Assembly (NCBI RefSeq): GCF_002631185.1
Contig: NZ_PDNU01000027.1
Span: forward strand, 1 to 64,000
Direction of reading: 5' to 3'
DNA length: 64,000 bases
From: Teichococcus rhizosphaerae
GTDB taxonomy: Bacteria > Pseudomonadota > Alphaproteobacteria > Acetobacterales > Acetobacteraceae
Positions within the stretch are counted from its first letter, which is position 1. Each line of letters begins with the position of its first letter. Shown here one piece after another: positions 23,780-32,819 of this stretch. Both the position numbers and the translations under genes were made by a program. The notes under the pieces are model-generated. The model saw only the letters and a program-made list of their open reading frames with translations, was not told the origin of the DNA and made no database searches.

Positions 23780-25762
23780 TTAGGCGCCCACCGTCTCCGC
23801 CACTTCCAGCCGCGCGAGCAACTGCCGCGGCCGCACCTGCTCGCCCTCCGCGACGCGCAGTTCGACAACCTTGCCGGCGGCCGCCGCGGTGACCGCGAGG
23901 TGCATCTTCATCGCCTCGAGCACCAGCAGGGGCGCGCCCTTCTCCACCTGCTCCCCCGCCGTGACCTTCACGGCGACGACGCGCCCGCTCATCGGCGCCA
24001 GCACCTCGCCGCCCGCCGCCCCGTCCTGCAGCCGCGCATCCGACAGCGGCGCCGGCTCGAAGCGCAGCACCCGCCCGCCAAGGTCGAGCAGCAGCGCCTC
24101 GCCGTCGAAGGCGTGGCGGGCCGTCGCCTGCACGGGGCCGATGCGGAAGCGCAGCCGGTCGCCCTCGCGCGCCAACAGCGCCACCGCCAGCCCCGGCGCG
24201 TCATCGCCCGGCGGGGCCGCGCCCTCGCCCAGGCTGACCGCGAGATGGCCATCGGCGCGCGCGATGCGGGCATGGCGCAGCGTCTCGCCATGGCGCAGCC
24301 GCAGCGGCCGGCGCATCCGCCCCGCGCTCCACCAGCCCTGCCCGGCGCCCTCGCGCCCTTCCAGCAGCACCGCCGCCAGCGCCCAGGCCGCGTCGTCCGG
24401 CGCCGGGGCCGGCGGCATGGCCAGGCGGTGGTCCACCCAGTCGGTGGTCGCCTGCCCCCCGGCGAAGACCGGATCGCGCAGGATGCCGAGCAGGAAGTCG
24501 CGGTTGGTGGTCGGCCCCAGCAGCGCCAGTTCCTCGAGCGCGCGCACCAGCCGCCGCCGCGCCTCCTCGCGGCCGCGGCCATGGGCGATGACCTTGGCAA
24601 GCATCGGGTCGTAGAAGGCCGTCACCTCCTGCCCCGCCAGGATGCCGGCATCCACGCGCAGCCCCGGCCCCGCCGGCGGGTCGAAGACCAGCACCGGGCC
24701 GGTCTGCGGCAGGAAGCCCTGGCGCGGATCCTCGGCATAGAGCCGCGCCTCGATGGCGTGGCCGCGCAGCGCCACCTCATCCTGCGCGAGCGGCAGGCGC
24801 GCCCCGGCGGCGACCTCGATCTGCAACGCCACCAGGTCGAGGCCGGTGACGCATTCGGTGACCGGGTGCTCGACCTGCAGGCGCGTGTTCATCTCGAGGA
24901 ACCAGAAGGCGCCCTCGGCGTCGAGCAGGAACTCCACCGTGCCGGCCCCGACATAGCCCACCGCATGGGCGAGGCGCACCGCCGCCTGCCCCATCGCCGC
25001 GCGCAGCGCCGGGTCCACCGCCGGGGAGGGCGCTTCCTCGATGATCTTCTGGTGGCGCCGCTGCACCGAGCAGTCGCGCTCGCCCAGATGCAGGCAGTTG
25101 CCATGGGTGTCGGCGAAGACCTGCACCTCGACATGGCGGCCCGACAGCACGGCGCGTTCGAGGATCAGCTCGTCGTCGCCGAAGGCGGATTGCGCCTCGG
25201 CCGCCGCGAGGGCGAGGGCGGGGGCGAGGTCGGCCTCGCGCTCGACGAAGCGCAGCCCGCGCCCGCCGCCGCCCGCCGCCGCCTTGACCATCAGCGGCAG
25301 GCCGAGGCCGCGCGCCACCGCGAGGATGCCGGCCTGGTCGAGGCCGCGGCATTCGAGCCCGGGCAGGCAGGGCACGCCCGCCGCCGCCGCCCGTTCCTTG
25401 GCCTCGCGCTTGTTGCCCATGGCCTGGATCGCGGCCGGGGGCGGGCCGATGAAGGTCAGCCCCGCGGCGATGCAGGCGGCGGCGAATTCCGCGTTCTCGG
25501 CCAGGAAGCCGTAGCCCGGATGCAGCGCGTCGGCGCCGGTCAGCGCCGCCGCCTCAAGCAGCCGCGGCACCGAGAGGTAGGATTCGCCCACCGGCGCGGG
25601 GCCAATCTCCACCGCCTCGTCGGCCAGGGCGACATGCGGCGCGCCGGCATCGGCGGCGCTGTGCACCGCCACCGTGCGATAGCCCAGCGCGCGCGCGCTG
25701 CGGATGATGCGCGCGGCGATCTCGCCGCGATTGGCCACCAGGATCTTGGAGAAACCCGCCAC
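23780..25762 (-). CDS. atuF: acyl-CoA carboxylase alpha subunit (biotin carboxylase + BCCP), geranyl/methylcrotonyl-CoA type
   Basis: A 660-residue subunit that carboxylates biotin with ATP and bicarbonate and carries it to the carboxyltransferase. The biotin carboxylase domain spans about 1-450, with A-A-A-G-G-G-G-R-G at 161-169 and E-M-N-T-R-L-Q-V-E-H at 290-299. A linker region is followed by a C-terminal biotinyl domain with E-A-M-K-M, placing biotin on Lys619. Its beta partner is at 26608-28227. Methylcrotonyl-CoA (leucine) and geranyl-CoA (acyclic terpene) carboxylases are hard to separate from the alpha subunit alone. The D-C-E-F-like gene set around it favours geranyl-CoA. The hydratase gene ends 9 bases upstream. 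Confidence 0.9.
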   Translation of the reverse strand: MAGFSKILVANRGEIAARIIRSARALGYRTVAVHSAADAGAPHVALADEAVEIGPAPVGESYLSVPRLLEAAALTGADALHPGYGFLAENAEFAAACIAAGLTFIGPPPAAIQAMGNKREAKERAAAAGVPCLPGLECRGLDQAGILAVARGLGLPLMVKAAAGGGGRGLRFVEREADLAPALALAAAEAQSAFGDDELILERAVLSGRHVEVQVFADTHGNCLHLGERDCSVQRRHQKIIEEAPSPAVDPALRAAMGQAAVRLAHAVGYVGAGTVEFLLDAEGAFWFLEMNTRLQVEHPVTECVTGLDLVALQIEVAAGARLPLAQDEVALRGHAIEARLYAEDPRQGFLPQTGPVLVFDPPAGPGLRVDAGILAGQEVTAFYDPMLAKVIAHGRGREEARRRLVRALEELALLGPTTNRDFLLGILRDPVFAGGQATTDWVDHRLAMPPAPAPDDAAWALAAVLLEGREGAGQGWWSAGRMRRPLRLRHGETLRHARIARADGHLAVSLGEGAAPPGDDAPGLAVALLAREGDRLRFRIGPVQATARHAFDGEALLLDLGGRVLRFEPAPLSDARLQDGAAGGEVLAPMSGRVVAVKVTAGEQVEKGAPLLVLEAMKMHLAVTAAAAGKVVELRVAEGEQVRPRQLLARLEVAETVGA

Positions 25763-25771
25763 CGGCGCCCC

Positions 25772-26590
25772 CTATGCCTCGCCGGCCCAGGCCGGGCGGC
25801 GTTTTTCCAGGAAGGACCTCGTGCCCTCGATGCCTTCCTCGGTGGTGACGCAATCGGCGAAGACCTCGGCGGCGAATTCGATCATCGCCGCGTCGTCGAG
25901 CAGCGATGCGGCGTTGAGCACCCGCTTGGTGCCCGCCAGCGCCCCCGGCCCGCAGCGCCGCACTGCGCGCTCGATCTCGGCGAGGCGCGCCTCGATCGCC
26001 GCATCGTCCTCGCACAGGTGATGCGCGAGGCCGAGCGACGCCGCCTCCCGCCCGTCGATCCGCGCGGCGGTGAGCGCAAGCCGGCGCGCCTGCGACAGGC
26101 CGAGCCGCCGCACCACATAGGGGGCGATCTGCGCCGGGGCGACGCCGATGCTCGCCTCCGGCATGGCGAATTGCGCGTCGGGCCGCGCCAGGGTGATGTC
26201 GGCCGCGCAGGCAAGGCCGAAGCCCCCGCCCATCGCCGCCCCCTCGACCACCGCGACGACCACCTGCGGCGCGTGGTTGACGGCGCGGAACAGCTCCCCG
26301 CCCAGGCGGTTGCGCTCGCGCGCCGCGACGCGCGGATCCGCGGCCTGGTCGTGCAGGCTCTGGTCGCGCTCGCGCATGTCGCCGCCCGAGCAGAACCAGC
26401 CGCCGGCGCCGCGCAGCACCACCAGCCGCACCGAGCGGTCATCGGCCAGCGCTGCGAACAGCGCGCGCATCTCCCGGTTCAGCGCGGCGCTCATGGCGTT
26501 GCGGCGTTCCGGCCGGGTGAACAGCACGTCGAGCCGCATGCCGCGGCGGGCAAGCGCCAGCGCCTCATGCTGACCGGTGGCGATCTCCAT
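25772..26590 (-). CDS. atuE: AtuE-like enoyl-CoA (isohexenylglutaconyl-CoA) hydratase
   Basis: A 272-residue crotonase. The CoA-binding motif W-F-C-S-G-G-D and the oxyanion loop A-M-G-G-G-F-G are clear. The first hydratase glutamate is Gly, but the second, Glu145 in F-A-M-P-E-A-S-I-G, is present. The stretch V-A-P-A-Q-I-A-P-Y-V-V is, from memory, characteristic of AtuE/LiuC-like hydratases acting after geranyl- or methylcrotonyl-CoA carboxylase. ATG 26590 has GGAG upstream; a GTG at 26611 overlaps the stop of the carboxyltransferase gene and would couple the two. The assignment to isohexenylglutaconyl-CoA over 3-methylglutaconyl-CoA is inference from neighbours. Confidence 0.8.
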   Translation of the reverse strand: MEIATGQHEALALARRGMRLDVLFTRPERRNAMSAALNREMRALFAALADDRSVRLVVLRGAGGWFCSGGDMRERDQSLHDQAADPRVAARERNRLGGELFRAVNHAPQVVVAVVEGAAMGGGFGLACAADITLARPDAQFAMPEASIGVAPAQIAPYVVRRLGLSQARRLALTAARIDGREAASLGLAHHLCEDDAAIEARLAEIERAVRRCGPGALAGTKRVLNAASLLDDAAMIEFAAEVFADCVTTEEGIEGTRSFLEKRRPAWAGEA

Positions 26591-26607
26591 CTCTCGTCTC
26601 TCCGTCG

Positions 26608-28227
26608 TCACAGGCGCGCCGCGCCGAAGGTGATCGGGCTCAGCGGCCGCAGCGCGCCCTCGCGGCAGATCGACAGGCAGAGCCCGAGCACCCGGCGCGT
26701 GTCGCGCGGGTCGATGATGCCGTCGTCCCACAGCCGCGCCGTGGCATAGAGCGCGGTGGAGACGCGGTCGTATTTCTCGATGATCTCGCGGCGCAGGGTG
26801 GCGATCCGCTCCTCGTCCACCGGCTTGCCGGCGCGCTGCAGCTTCGCCTCGGTCACGGTGCACAGCACGCCCGCCGCCTGCTCGCCGCCCATCACCGCGA
26901 TGCGCGAATTGGGCCAGGAGAACAGGAAGCGAGGGTCGAAGCTGCGCCCGCACATGCCGTAGTTGCCGGCGCCGAAACTGCCGCCGACGATGACGGTGAT
27001 CTGCGGCACGGTGGCGTTGGTGACCGCCTGGATCATCTTCGAGCCGTGCTTGACGATGCCCTCGGTCTCGGCCTCCCGCCCCACCATGTAGCCGGTGGTG
27101 TTCTGCAGGTAGATGATCGGGATGCCCGACTGGCAGCACAGCTGGATGAACTGCGCCGCCTTGACCGCGCCGCGCTGCGTGATCGGGCCGTTGTTGCCGA
27201 TCAGCCCGCAGGGGTGGCCCTCGATCCGGCCGCGGCCGCAGATGGTGTAGGGGTCGAAGGCGGCCTTGAACTCCAGGTAGTCGGAATCGTCGAGGATGCG
27301 CGCGAGGATCTCGCGCATGTCGTAGGGCGTCTGGTGGCGGGGCGGCACCAGGCCGAGCAGCTCCTCGGCCGCATGGCGCGGCGGGCGGGCCGGCGGCACC
27401 TCGATCTTCGGCCGGCGGTCGTTCCAATAGAGCTTCTCCACCACCTCGCGCGCCAGGGCGATCGCGTCGGCGTCGTCCTCGGCGAGGTATTCGGTGGTGC
27501 CCGGCCCGGTCGCGTGCATGTCGGCGCCGCCGAGCTCCTCGTCGTCGGCGATCTCGCCGGTGGCGGCGCGCAGCAGCGGCGGGCCGGCGAGGAAGACGCG
27601 CGCGCGCCGCCGCACCATGATGACATGGTCCGACATGCCGGGCACATAGGCGCCGCCGGCGGTCGAGCTGCCATGCACCACCGTCACCTGCGGGATGCCG
27701 GCGGCCGACAGCCGCGCCTGGTTGAAGAACTTGCGGCCGCCGCGGACGAAGGTCTCCTCCTGGCGGAACAGGTTGCCGCCGCCGCTCTCGACCAGCTGGA
27801 TCAGCGGCAGCTTCTCGCGCAGGGCGATGTCCTGCGCACGCAGCGCCTTCTCGGTGCCCATCGGCACCGTGGTGCCGCCCTTGATGGCGCTGTCATTGGC
27901 GATGACCATGACGCGCGTGCCCGCGACCTGGCCGATGCCCACGATCAGCCCGCCGCCGAACACCTCCTCCACCCCGTCATCGTCATGCATGCCGAGCCCG
28001 GCGAGGGTCGAGAGGGCAAGGAAGGGCGCCCCGGGGTCGAGCAGCAGCTCGACCCTCTCGCGCGGCAGCAGCTGGCCGCGGCGGCGGAAGCGTTCGCGCT
28101 CGCGCTCCGAACGCTGCCGCACCTTGTCCTCGAGCGCGCGGAAGCGGGCGATCTCCGCCAGCATCCGCTCCCGGTTGTCGTGGAAGGCGGGCGCTGCGGT
28201 GTCGAGCCGCGATTCGATCACCGGCAT
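26608..28227 (-). CDS. atuC: acyl-CoA carboxylase beta subunit (carboxyltransferase), geranyl-CoA type likely
   Basis: A 539-residue biotin-dependent carboxyltransferase with N- and C-terminal crotonase-like halves. V-E-S-G-G-G-N-L marks the first half, A-G-G-A-Y-V-P-G-M the acyl-CoA site, and G-N-N-G-P-I-T the second half. In methylcrotonyl-CoA carboxylase a longer loop holding an H-F-G-R-I-F-Y-N-Q-A type sequence closes the acyl pocket. Here it is shortened to G-G-R-K-F-F-N-Q-A, leaving Gly where methylcrotonyl-specific enzymes have Phe. That change is reported for geranyl-CoA carboxylase, whose longer substrate needs room. The alpha partner is at 23780-25762. The dehydrogenase gene ends 19 bases upstream. 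Confidence 0.88.
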   Translation of the reverse strand: MPVIESRLDTAAPAFHDNRERMLAEIARFRALEDKVRQRSERERERFRRRGQLLPRERVELLLDPGAPFLALSTLAGLGMHDDDGVEEVFGGGLIVGIGQVAGTRVMVIANDSAIKGGTTVPMGTEKALRAQDIALREKLPLIQLVESGGGNLFRQEETFVRGGRKFFNQARLSAAGIPQVTVVHGSSTAGGAYVPGMSDHVIMVRRRARVFLAGPPLLRAATGEIADDEELGGADMHATGPGTTEYLAEDDADAIALAREVVEKLYWNDRRPKIEVPPARPPRHAAEELLGLVPPRHQTPYDMREILARILDDSDYLEFKAAFDPYTICGRGRIEGHPCGLIGNNGPITQRGAVKAAQFIQLCCQSGIPIIYLQNTTGYMVGREAETEGIVKHGSKMIQAVTNATVPQITVIVGGSFGAGNYGMCGRSFDPRFLFSWPNSRIAVMGGEQAAGVLCTVTEAKLQRAGKPVDEERIATLRREIIEKYDRVSTALYATARLWDDGIIDPRDTRRVLGLCLSICREGALRPLSPITFGAARL

Positions 28228-28246
28228 TGCCGGACCTCCCGCCGCC

Positions 28247-29413
28247 TCAATGCCGCTTCCGCTGCCGGTGCGACAGGCCCATGTCCTTGGCGATGATCTG
28301 CAGCATCACCTCATTGGCCCCGCCGCCGATCGAGCTGATGCGCGAATCGCGGTAGATGCGCGAGACCGGGTTCTCCCACATGAAGCCCTGGCCGCCCCAG
28401 AACTGCAGGCAGCCGCTCGGGATCACCTGCAGCAGCTGGCCCGCCTTGAGCTTCGCCATCGAGGCCAGCCGCGTGACGTTGCCGCCATTCACATAGATCT
28501 CGACCGCGCGGTAGATCAGCGAGCGCAGCGCCTCGATCTCGGTCTGCCATTCGGCCAGCTTGAACTGGATCCACTGGTTGTCGAGCAGGGCCTGCCCGAA
28601 GGCCTGGCGCTGGCCGGTGTATTCGGCCGTCATCGCCACCGCGTCCTCGAGCTGCGTGATGCTGCGCGTCGCCCCGTAGAGGCGTTCCTCCTGGAACTGC
28701 TCCATCTGGTAGATGAAGCCCTTGCCTTCCTCGCCGATGCGGTTGCGGACCGGCACGCGCACCTCGTCGAAGAAGATCTGCGCGGTGTCCGAGCAGCGCA
28801 GGCCGAGCTTGTCCAGCACCCGCGCCACCGTCACGCCCTTGGTCTTCATCGGCACCACGATGAGCGACTTGTTGCGGTGCGGCGCGCCTTCTTCGCCGGT
28901 GTTGCACAGCAGGCAGATCCAGTCGGCCTGGGCGCCGTTGGTGATCCACATCTTGCCGCCGTTGATGACGTAGTCGTCGCCGTCGCGCCGCGCATGGGTG
29001 CGGATGCTCGCCACGTCCGATCCCGCGCCTTCCTCGCTGACGCCGATCGCGCCGACCATGTCGCCGGCGATCAGCGGCACCAGGAACTCGCGGCGCAGCT
29101 CGTCCGAGCCATGCTTGGCCAGCGCTGGGCAGCACATGTTGGTCTGCACGCCGATCGAGGTGGACACGCCCTGCGCCGCGACATGGCCGAGCTCCTCGGC
29201 CATCACCGTCTCGTAGGAATAGTCGAGGCCGAGGCCGCCGAAGGAGGGCGGGCGGGTGATGCCGAGCAGCCCGGCCTTGCCGAGGATCTTCATCACCTGG
29301 TGGGCGGGGTAGCGGCCGGCCTTCTCCCACTCATCGACATGGGGGTTGATCTCCTCCTTCACGATGCGGGCGATCGTGCGGCGGATGGCCTCGTGTTCCT
29401 CGGTGAACAGCAT
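28247..29413 (-). CDS. atuD: AtuD-like (citronellyl-CoA) acyl-CoA dehydrogenase
   Basis: A 388-residue FAD acyl-CoA dehydrogenase that makes an alpha,beta double bond and passes electrons to ETF. W-I-T-N-G is at 156-160, and the C-terminus is I-G-G-G-A-N-E-V rather than E-G-T. The catalytic base is therefore probably Glu243 in E-E-R-L-Y-G-A, as in isovaleryl-CoA type enzymes. The opening (M-L-F-T-E-E-H-E-A-I-R-R-T) resembles citronellyl-CoA dehydrogenase AtuD from memory. GAGGAG sits six bases before ATG 29413. It is followed on the same strand by the carboxylase and hydratase genes, giving the order D-C-E-F. Confidence 0.85.
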   Translation of the reverse strand: MLFTEEHEAIRRTIARIVKEEINPHVDEWEKAGRYPAHQVMKILGKAGLLGITRPPSFGGLGLDYSYETVMAEELGHVAAQGVSTSIGVQTNMCCPALAKHGSDELRREFLVPLIAGDMVGAIGVSEEGAGSDVASIRTHARRDGDDYVINGGKMWITNGAQADWICLLCNTGEEGAPHRNKSLIVVPMKTKGVTVARVLDKLGLRCSDTAQIFFDEVRVPVRNRIGEEGKGFIYQMEQFQEERLYGATRSITQLEDAVAMTAEYTGQRQAFGQALLDNQWIQFKLAEWQTEIEALRSLIYRAVEIYVNGGNVTRLASMAKLKAGQLLQVIPSGCLQFWGGQGFMWENPVSRIYRDSRISSIGGGANEVMLQIIAKDMGLSHRQRKRH

Positions 29414-29439
29414 GCGCGTCTCCTCGTTCGTTGTGTCGG

Positions 29440-31671
29440 TCAGAGCGTCTGGATCAGGGCGTCCACGGCGACGCCGCCGCGCCCGCGCGGGTGCAGGATG
29501 AAGGGGTTGACGTCCACGCCGAGCAGCCGGTCGCGGTGGCGGTCGGCGAAGACCGACAGCCGCGCGAGTGCGGCGGCCAGCGCCTCGACATCGGCCGGCG
29601 GCGCCCCGCGCGCGCCTTCGAGCAGCGGCCAAGCGCGCAGCTCGCGCAGCATCCGCATCGCCTCGGCCTCGCTGAAGGGCGCCACGCGGAAGCTGACATC
29701 GCCGAGTGCCTCGACATGGATGCCGCCGAGCCCGGCCATCACCACCGGGCCGAAGACCGGGTCGCGGTGGACGCCGAGGATCATCTCGGTGCCCCGCCCG
29801 ACCATGGGGGAGACGATCACGCCCTCGATGCGCGCGCCCGGCGCCTTCTCGCGCGCCGAGGCGCCGATGCGCGCGAAGGCGTCGCGCACCGCCGCGGCGG
29901 AGGCGAGGCCGAGCGCCACGCCGCCCACCTCGGTCTTGTGGGCGATGTCGGGCGAGAGGATCTTCATCGCCACCGGGAAGCCCAGCGCCTCGGCCGCCGC
30001 CGCCGCCTCCTCGGCCGTGCGGGCGATGCGGTCGGGGACCATCGGGATGCCGGCGCCGGCGAGGATCGCCTTGGCCGCGCGCTCATCGAGCGGGCCGGCC
30101 GGCAGGTCCGGCTGCGGCGGCAGCACCGGCGGCGCCTCGGCCGCGCCGCGCTCGGCGAAGGCGCGCCCGAAGCGCACCAGCGCAGCGATGGCGCGCGTCG
30201 CCTCCACCGGGTCGCGATAGACCAGCATGCCGCGTTCCTCGAGGCTGCGGCGGACCTCCGGCGCGGCATCCATGGCCAACGCGAAGACGCGGTCCGAGAA
30301 CTCGGCCGACAGCGCCTCGAAGATCGGGCGCAGGCGCTCGACGAAAACGGGGTTGCGGCCGAGATGCGCCATGAACAGCACCGCCGTCGGGCAGCCGCCC
30401 TGCTGCATCAGGATCCGCAGCGACTTCGGCCACAGCGAGAAATCGTGCAGCGCCGCGCCGGTCAGGTCCACCGGGTTGCGAAGCCCGCCCGCCGGCACCA
30501 GCGCGCGCAGCTCCTCCCGCGCCGGGGCCGGCAGTTCCGGCACGTCCAGCCCCTCGCGCCGCGCGGTGTCGGCGGTCAGCACGCCCGCCCCGCCCGAGAT
30601 GGTCAGCACGCCGAGCGCCGGCGTGGTCGGGAAGCGCCCGAGGTTGCAGGCGTAGCCGATCGAGAGGAACTCCTCGAGCGAGCGGGCGCGGTGCACGTCG
30701 TACTGGCGGAACAGCGCGTCATAGACCTCGTCCGCGCCGGCCAGCGAGGCGGTGTGCGAGGCCGCCGCCGCGGCGCCGACATCCGAGGCGCCGACCTTCA
30801 TCATCACCACCGGCTTGCCCAGCGCGCGGGCGCGTTCCAGCGCGCCCACCAGCGCCTGCGGCCGGCCGCAGCCCTCGATATAGGCGAGCACGACGCGCGT
30901 CTCGGGATCCTCGAGCGCATAGGCCAGGGTGTCGGTGAAATCCACATCCGCCTGGTTGCCCGTGGTGGCCCAGAGGTTGAGGCCGATCCCCTGGTCGCGC
31001 GCGAGGCCGAGGCAATAGGAGCCGAAGGCGCCGGACTGGCTGACGATGCTGACCCCGCCCGGCTTCGGCCAATTGCCCGAGACGATATAGGTGAAGGAGG
31101 CGATGAGCCGCCGGCGCACATTGATCGTGCCCATGCAGTTCGGCCCCATCAGCCGCATGCCGTGCCGGCGCGCCAGCGCGACCAGGCTGTCCTGCGCCTG
31201 CCGTCCCGCCTCGTCCACCTCGGCGAAGCCGGCGCTGAACACCACCGCGGCGCGCACGCCCTTGGCCGCGCAGGCCTCGATCGCGCCATGCACGTCGCGC
31301 GTCGGCACCGAGACGATGGCGAGATCGACCTCGCCCGGCACATCGGCGATGGAGCGGTAGGCGGGCAGGCCCTGCACCGTCGGGTAGTTCGGGTTGACGG
31401 GCAGGATGCGGCCCTCGAAGCCGGCCTCGATCAGGCCGGCGACGGGGCGGCCGCCGATCTTGAGCGGGTCGGCCGAGGCGCCGATCACCGCCACCGAACG
31501 GGCATTGAAGAAGGGCGCGACCGTGGCGGCCGCCGGCCAGGAACCGAGGGTCACGGGCGCCGCGCCCACCGGCGCGAAGCGCCCCGCATGGCGCGCCGCG
31601 ATACGCGGCCCGCGCCGTCGTGCCGCAGCGCGGCCCGCAAGCGAGTCGTCATCCTGAACTTCCCCACCCAT
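29440..31671 (-). CDS. NDP-forming acyl-CoA ligase (acetate-CoA ligase family)
   Basis: A fused acyl-CoA ligase. It has a CoA-binding domain (F-N-A-R-S-V-A-V-I-G-A-S), M-G-P-N-C-M-G, a flavodoxin-like middle with A-S-H-T-A-S-L-A-G, and a C-terminal ATP-grasp domain ending G-V-D-V-N-P-F-I-L. The start is uncertain: ATG 31671 (743 residues) is used, but ATG 31719 and ATG 31785 are in frame, GTG 31554 also is, and none has a good ribosome site. It begins the minus-strand atu-like run, 26 bases before the dehydrogenase gene, and so is the best candidate for activating the terpenoid acid. It diverges from the HMG-CoA-lyase-like gene. The ATP-grasp K-x-x-S-P-D-I-A-H-K-T segment is intact. Confidence 0.88.
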   Translation of the reverse strand: MGGEVQDDDSLAGRAAARRRGPRIAARHAGRFAPVGAAPVTLGSWPAAATVAPFFNARSVAVIGASADPLKIGGRPVAGLIEAGFEGRILPVNPNYPTVQGLPAYRSIADVPGEVDLAIVSVPTRDVHGAIEACAAKGVRAAVVFSAGFAEVDEAGRQAQDSLVALARRHGMRLMGPNCMGTINVRRRLIASFTYIVSGNWPKPGGVSIVSQSGAFGSYCLGLARDQGIGLNLWATTGNQADVDFTDTLAYALEDPETRVVLAYIEGCGRPQALVGALERARALGKPVVMMKVGASDVGAAAAASHTASLAGADEVYDALFRQYDVHRARSLEEFLSIGYACNLGRFPTTPALGVLTISGGAGVLTADTARREGLDVPELPAPAREELRALVPAGGLRNPVDLTGAALHDFSLWPKSLRILMQQGGCPTAVLFMAHLGRNPVFVERLRPIFEALSAEFSDRVFALAMDAAPEVRRSLEERGMLVYRDPVEATRAIAALVRFGRAFAERGAAEAPPVLPPQPDLPAGPLDERAAKAILAGAGIPMVPDRIARTAEEAAAAAEALGFPVAMKILSPDIAHKTEVGGVALGLASAAAVRDAFARIGASAREKAPGARIEGVIVSPMVGRGTEMILGVHRDPVFGPVVMAGLGGIHVEALGDVSFRVAPFSEAEAMRMLRELRAWPLLEGARGAPPADVEALAAALARLSVFADRHRDRLLGVDVNPFILHPRGRGGVAVDALIQTL

Positions 31672-31838
31672 GGCCGCGGCTGCGTCGCGCCGCGTGCCTT
31701 GTTCTTGTGGTCCAATCATTGAGCGCCGGAACAGGGCTGTCAAGGATGCCGAGACGGCTGGCGCGATACCGCCCTCATGCCGCAAGATGGCGCGGCGGGC
31801 GCAACGCGCCGGCGCAAATGGGGAGGAGGCCAGGACGC

Positions 31839-32819
31839 ATGTCCGATCTGCCGAAGCGCGTCGAGTTCCACGAGGAAGGCCCGCGCGAGGGCTTCCAGAT
31901 CGAGCCGCAGGTCTATCCGCTCGAACAGCGCGCCGCGCTGGTCGAGGCTCTGGCCGAGACCGGCCTCAAGGCGGTGCAGGTCGCCTCCTTCGTCTCGCCC
32001 AAGGCGGTGCCGCAGATGGCGGATTCCGAGGCGCTCTTCGCCGCCATCCGCCGCCGCCCTGGCGTGCGCTACGAGGCGGTCTGGCTGAACGAGCAGGGCT
32101 TCGAGCGCGCCCGCGCCACGCCCGGCGTCGATCTCGCCGGCAAGATCAGCCTCTATGCCTCCGACGCCTTCGCGCGGCGCAACAACAACTGCTCGGCCGA
32201 GGAGATGCGCGGGCGCGTGCTGCGCTGGCTCGACCTCTATGCCGAGGCGGGGCTGAAGGTCGAGCGCGCGCTGGTCATGGCCGCCTTCGGCTGCAACTTC
32301 GAGGGCGAGATCCCGCCGGCCCGCGCGGTGGACGAGCTGGTCTGGGCGCACCGCACCTGCGCCGAGCGCGGCATCGTGCTGCCGAAGGTCTATCTCGCCG
32401 ACACCATGGGCTGGGCCAATCCGCAATCGGTCCGCCGGCTGGTTGGCATGCTGCGCGAGGCGCTGCCCGCCACCCGCATCGGGCTGCACCTGCACGACAC
32501 GCGCGGGCTCGGCGCGGCGAATGTGCTGGCGGCGCTCGAGATGGGGGTCGATCTGTTCGACAGCTCGATCGCCGGGCTCGGCGGCTGCCCATTCGCGGGG
32601 CATGGCGACAGCCGCGGCGCGGGCAACATCTGCACCGAGGACATGGTGTTCCTCTGCCACGAGATGGGCATCGAGACCGGCCTCGACCTCGAGAAGCTGA
32701 TCGAGGCGGCGCGCCTCGCCGAGCGCATCATCGGCCGTCCGCTCGGCGGGCATGTCATGCATGCCGGCTCGCTCGCCAAATACCGCGCGCGGGCGGGCGC
32801 CGCCGCCGGCCACGGCTGA
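31839..32819 (+). CDS. HMG-CoA lyase-like DRE-TIM enzyme
   Basis: A 326-residue TIM-barrel lyase. It has L-A-D-T-M-G-W, the metal-ligand H-L-H-D-T-R-G, and the signature region I-A-G-L-G-G-C-P-F-A-G-H-G. The N-terminal catalytic motif is G-P-R-E-G-F-Q instead of the G-P-R-D-G-L-Q of authentic HMG-CoA lyases. The enzyme would therefore cleave HMG-CoA to acetyl-CoA and acetoacetate, or act on a related 3-hydroxy-3-methyl acyl-CoA. GGGAGGAGG lies upstream of ATG 31839. It diverges from the ligase that opens the atu-like operon; HMG-CoA is an end product of both leucine and acyclic-terpene degradation. The AliB-like gene follows 38 bases downstream. Confidence 0.85.
   Translation: MSDLPKRVEFHEEGPREGFQIEPQVYPLEQRAALVEALAETGLKAVQVASFVSPKAVPQMADSEALFAAIRRRPGVRYEAVWLNEQGFERARATPGVDLAGKISLYASDAFARRNNNCSAEEMRGRVLRWLDLYAEAGLKVERALVMAAFGCNFEGEIPPARAVDELVWAHRTCAERGIVLPKVYLADTMGWANPQSVRRLVGMLREALPATRIGLHLHDTRGLGAANVLAALEMGVDLFDSSIAGLGGCPFAGHGDSRGAGNICTEDMVFLCHEMGIETGLDLEKLIEAARLAERIIGRPLGGHVMHAGSLAKYRARAGAAAGHG

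Noticed and set aside
26608-28227. Plain propionyl- or methylcrotonyl-CoA carboxylase assignment.
   Set aside because: The dehydrogenase, hydratase and loop sequence fit a geranyl-CoA type better, although leucine-type remains possible.
29440-31785. Extended N-terminus of the NDP-forming ligase starting at ATG 31785.
   Set aside because: The extra 38 residues are not family-like and no ribosome site supports that start; a shorter start was used with the uncertainty stated.
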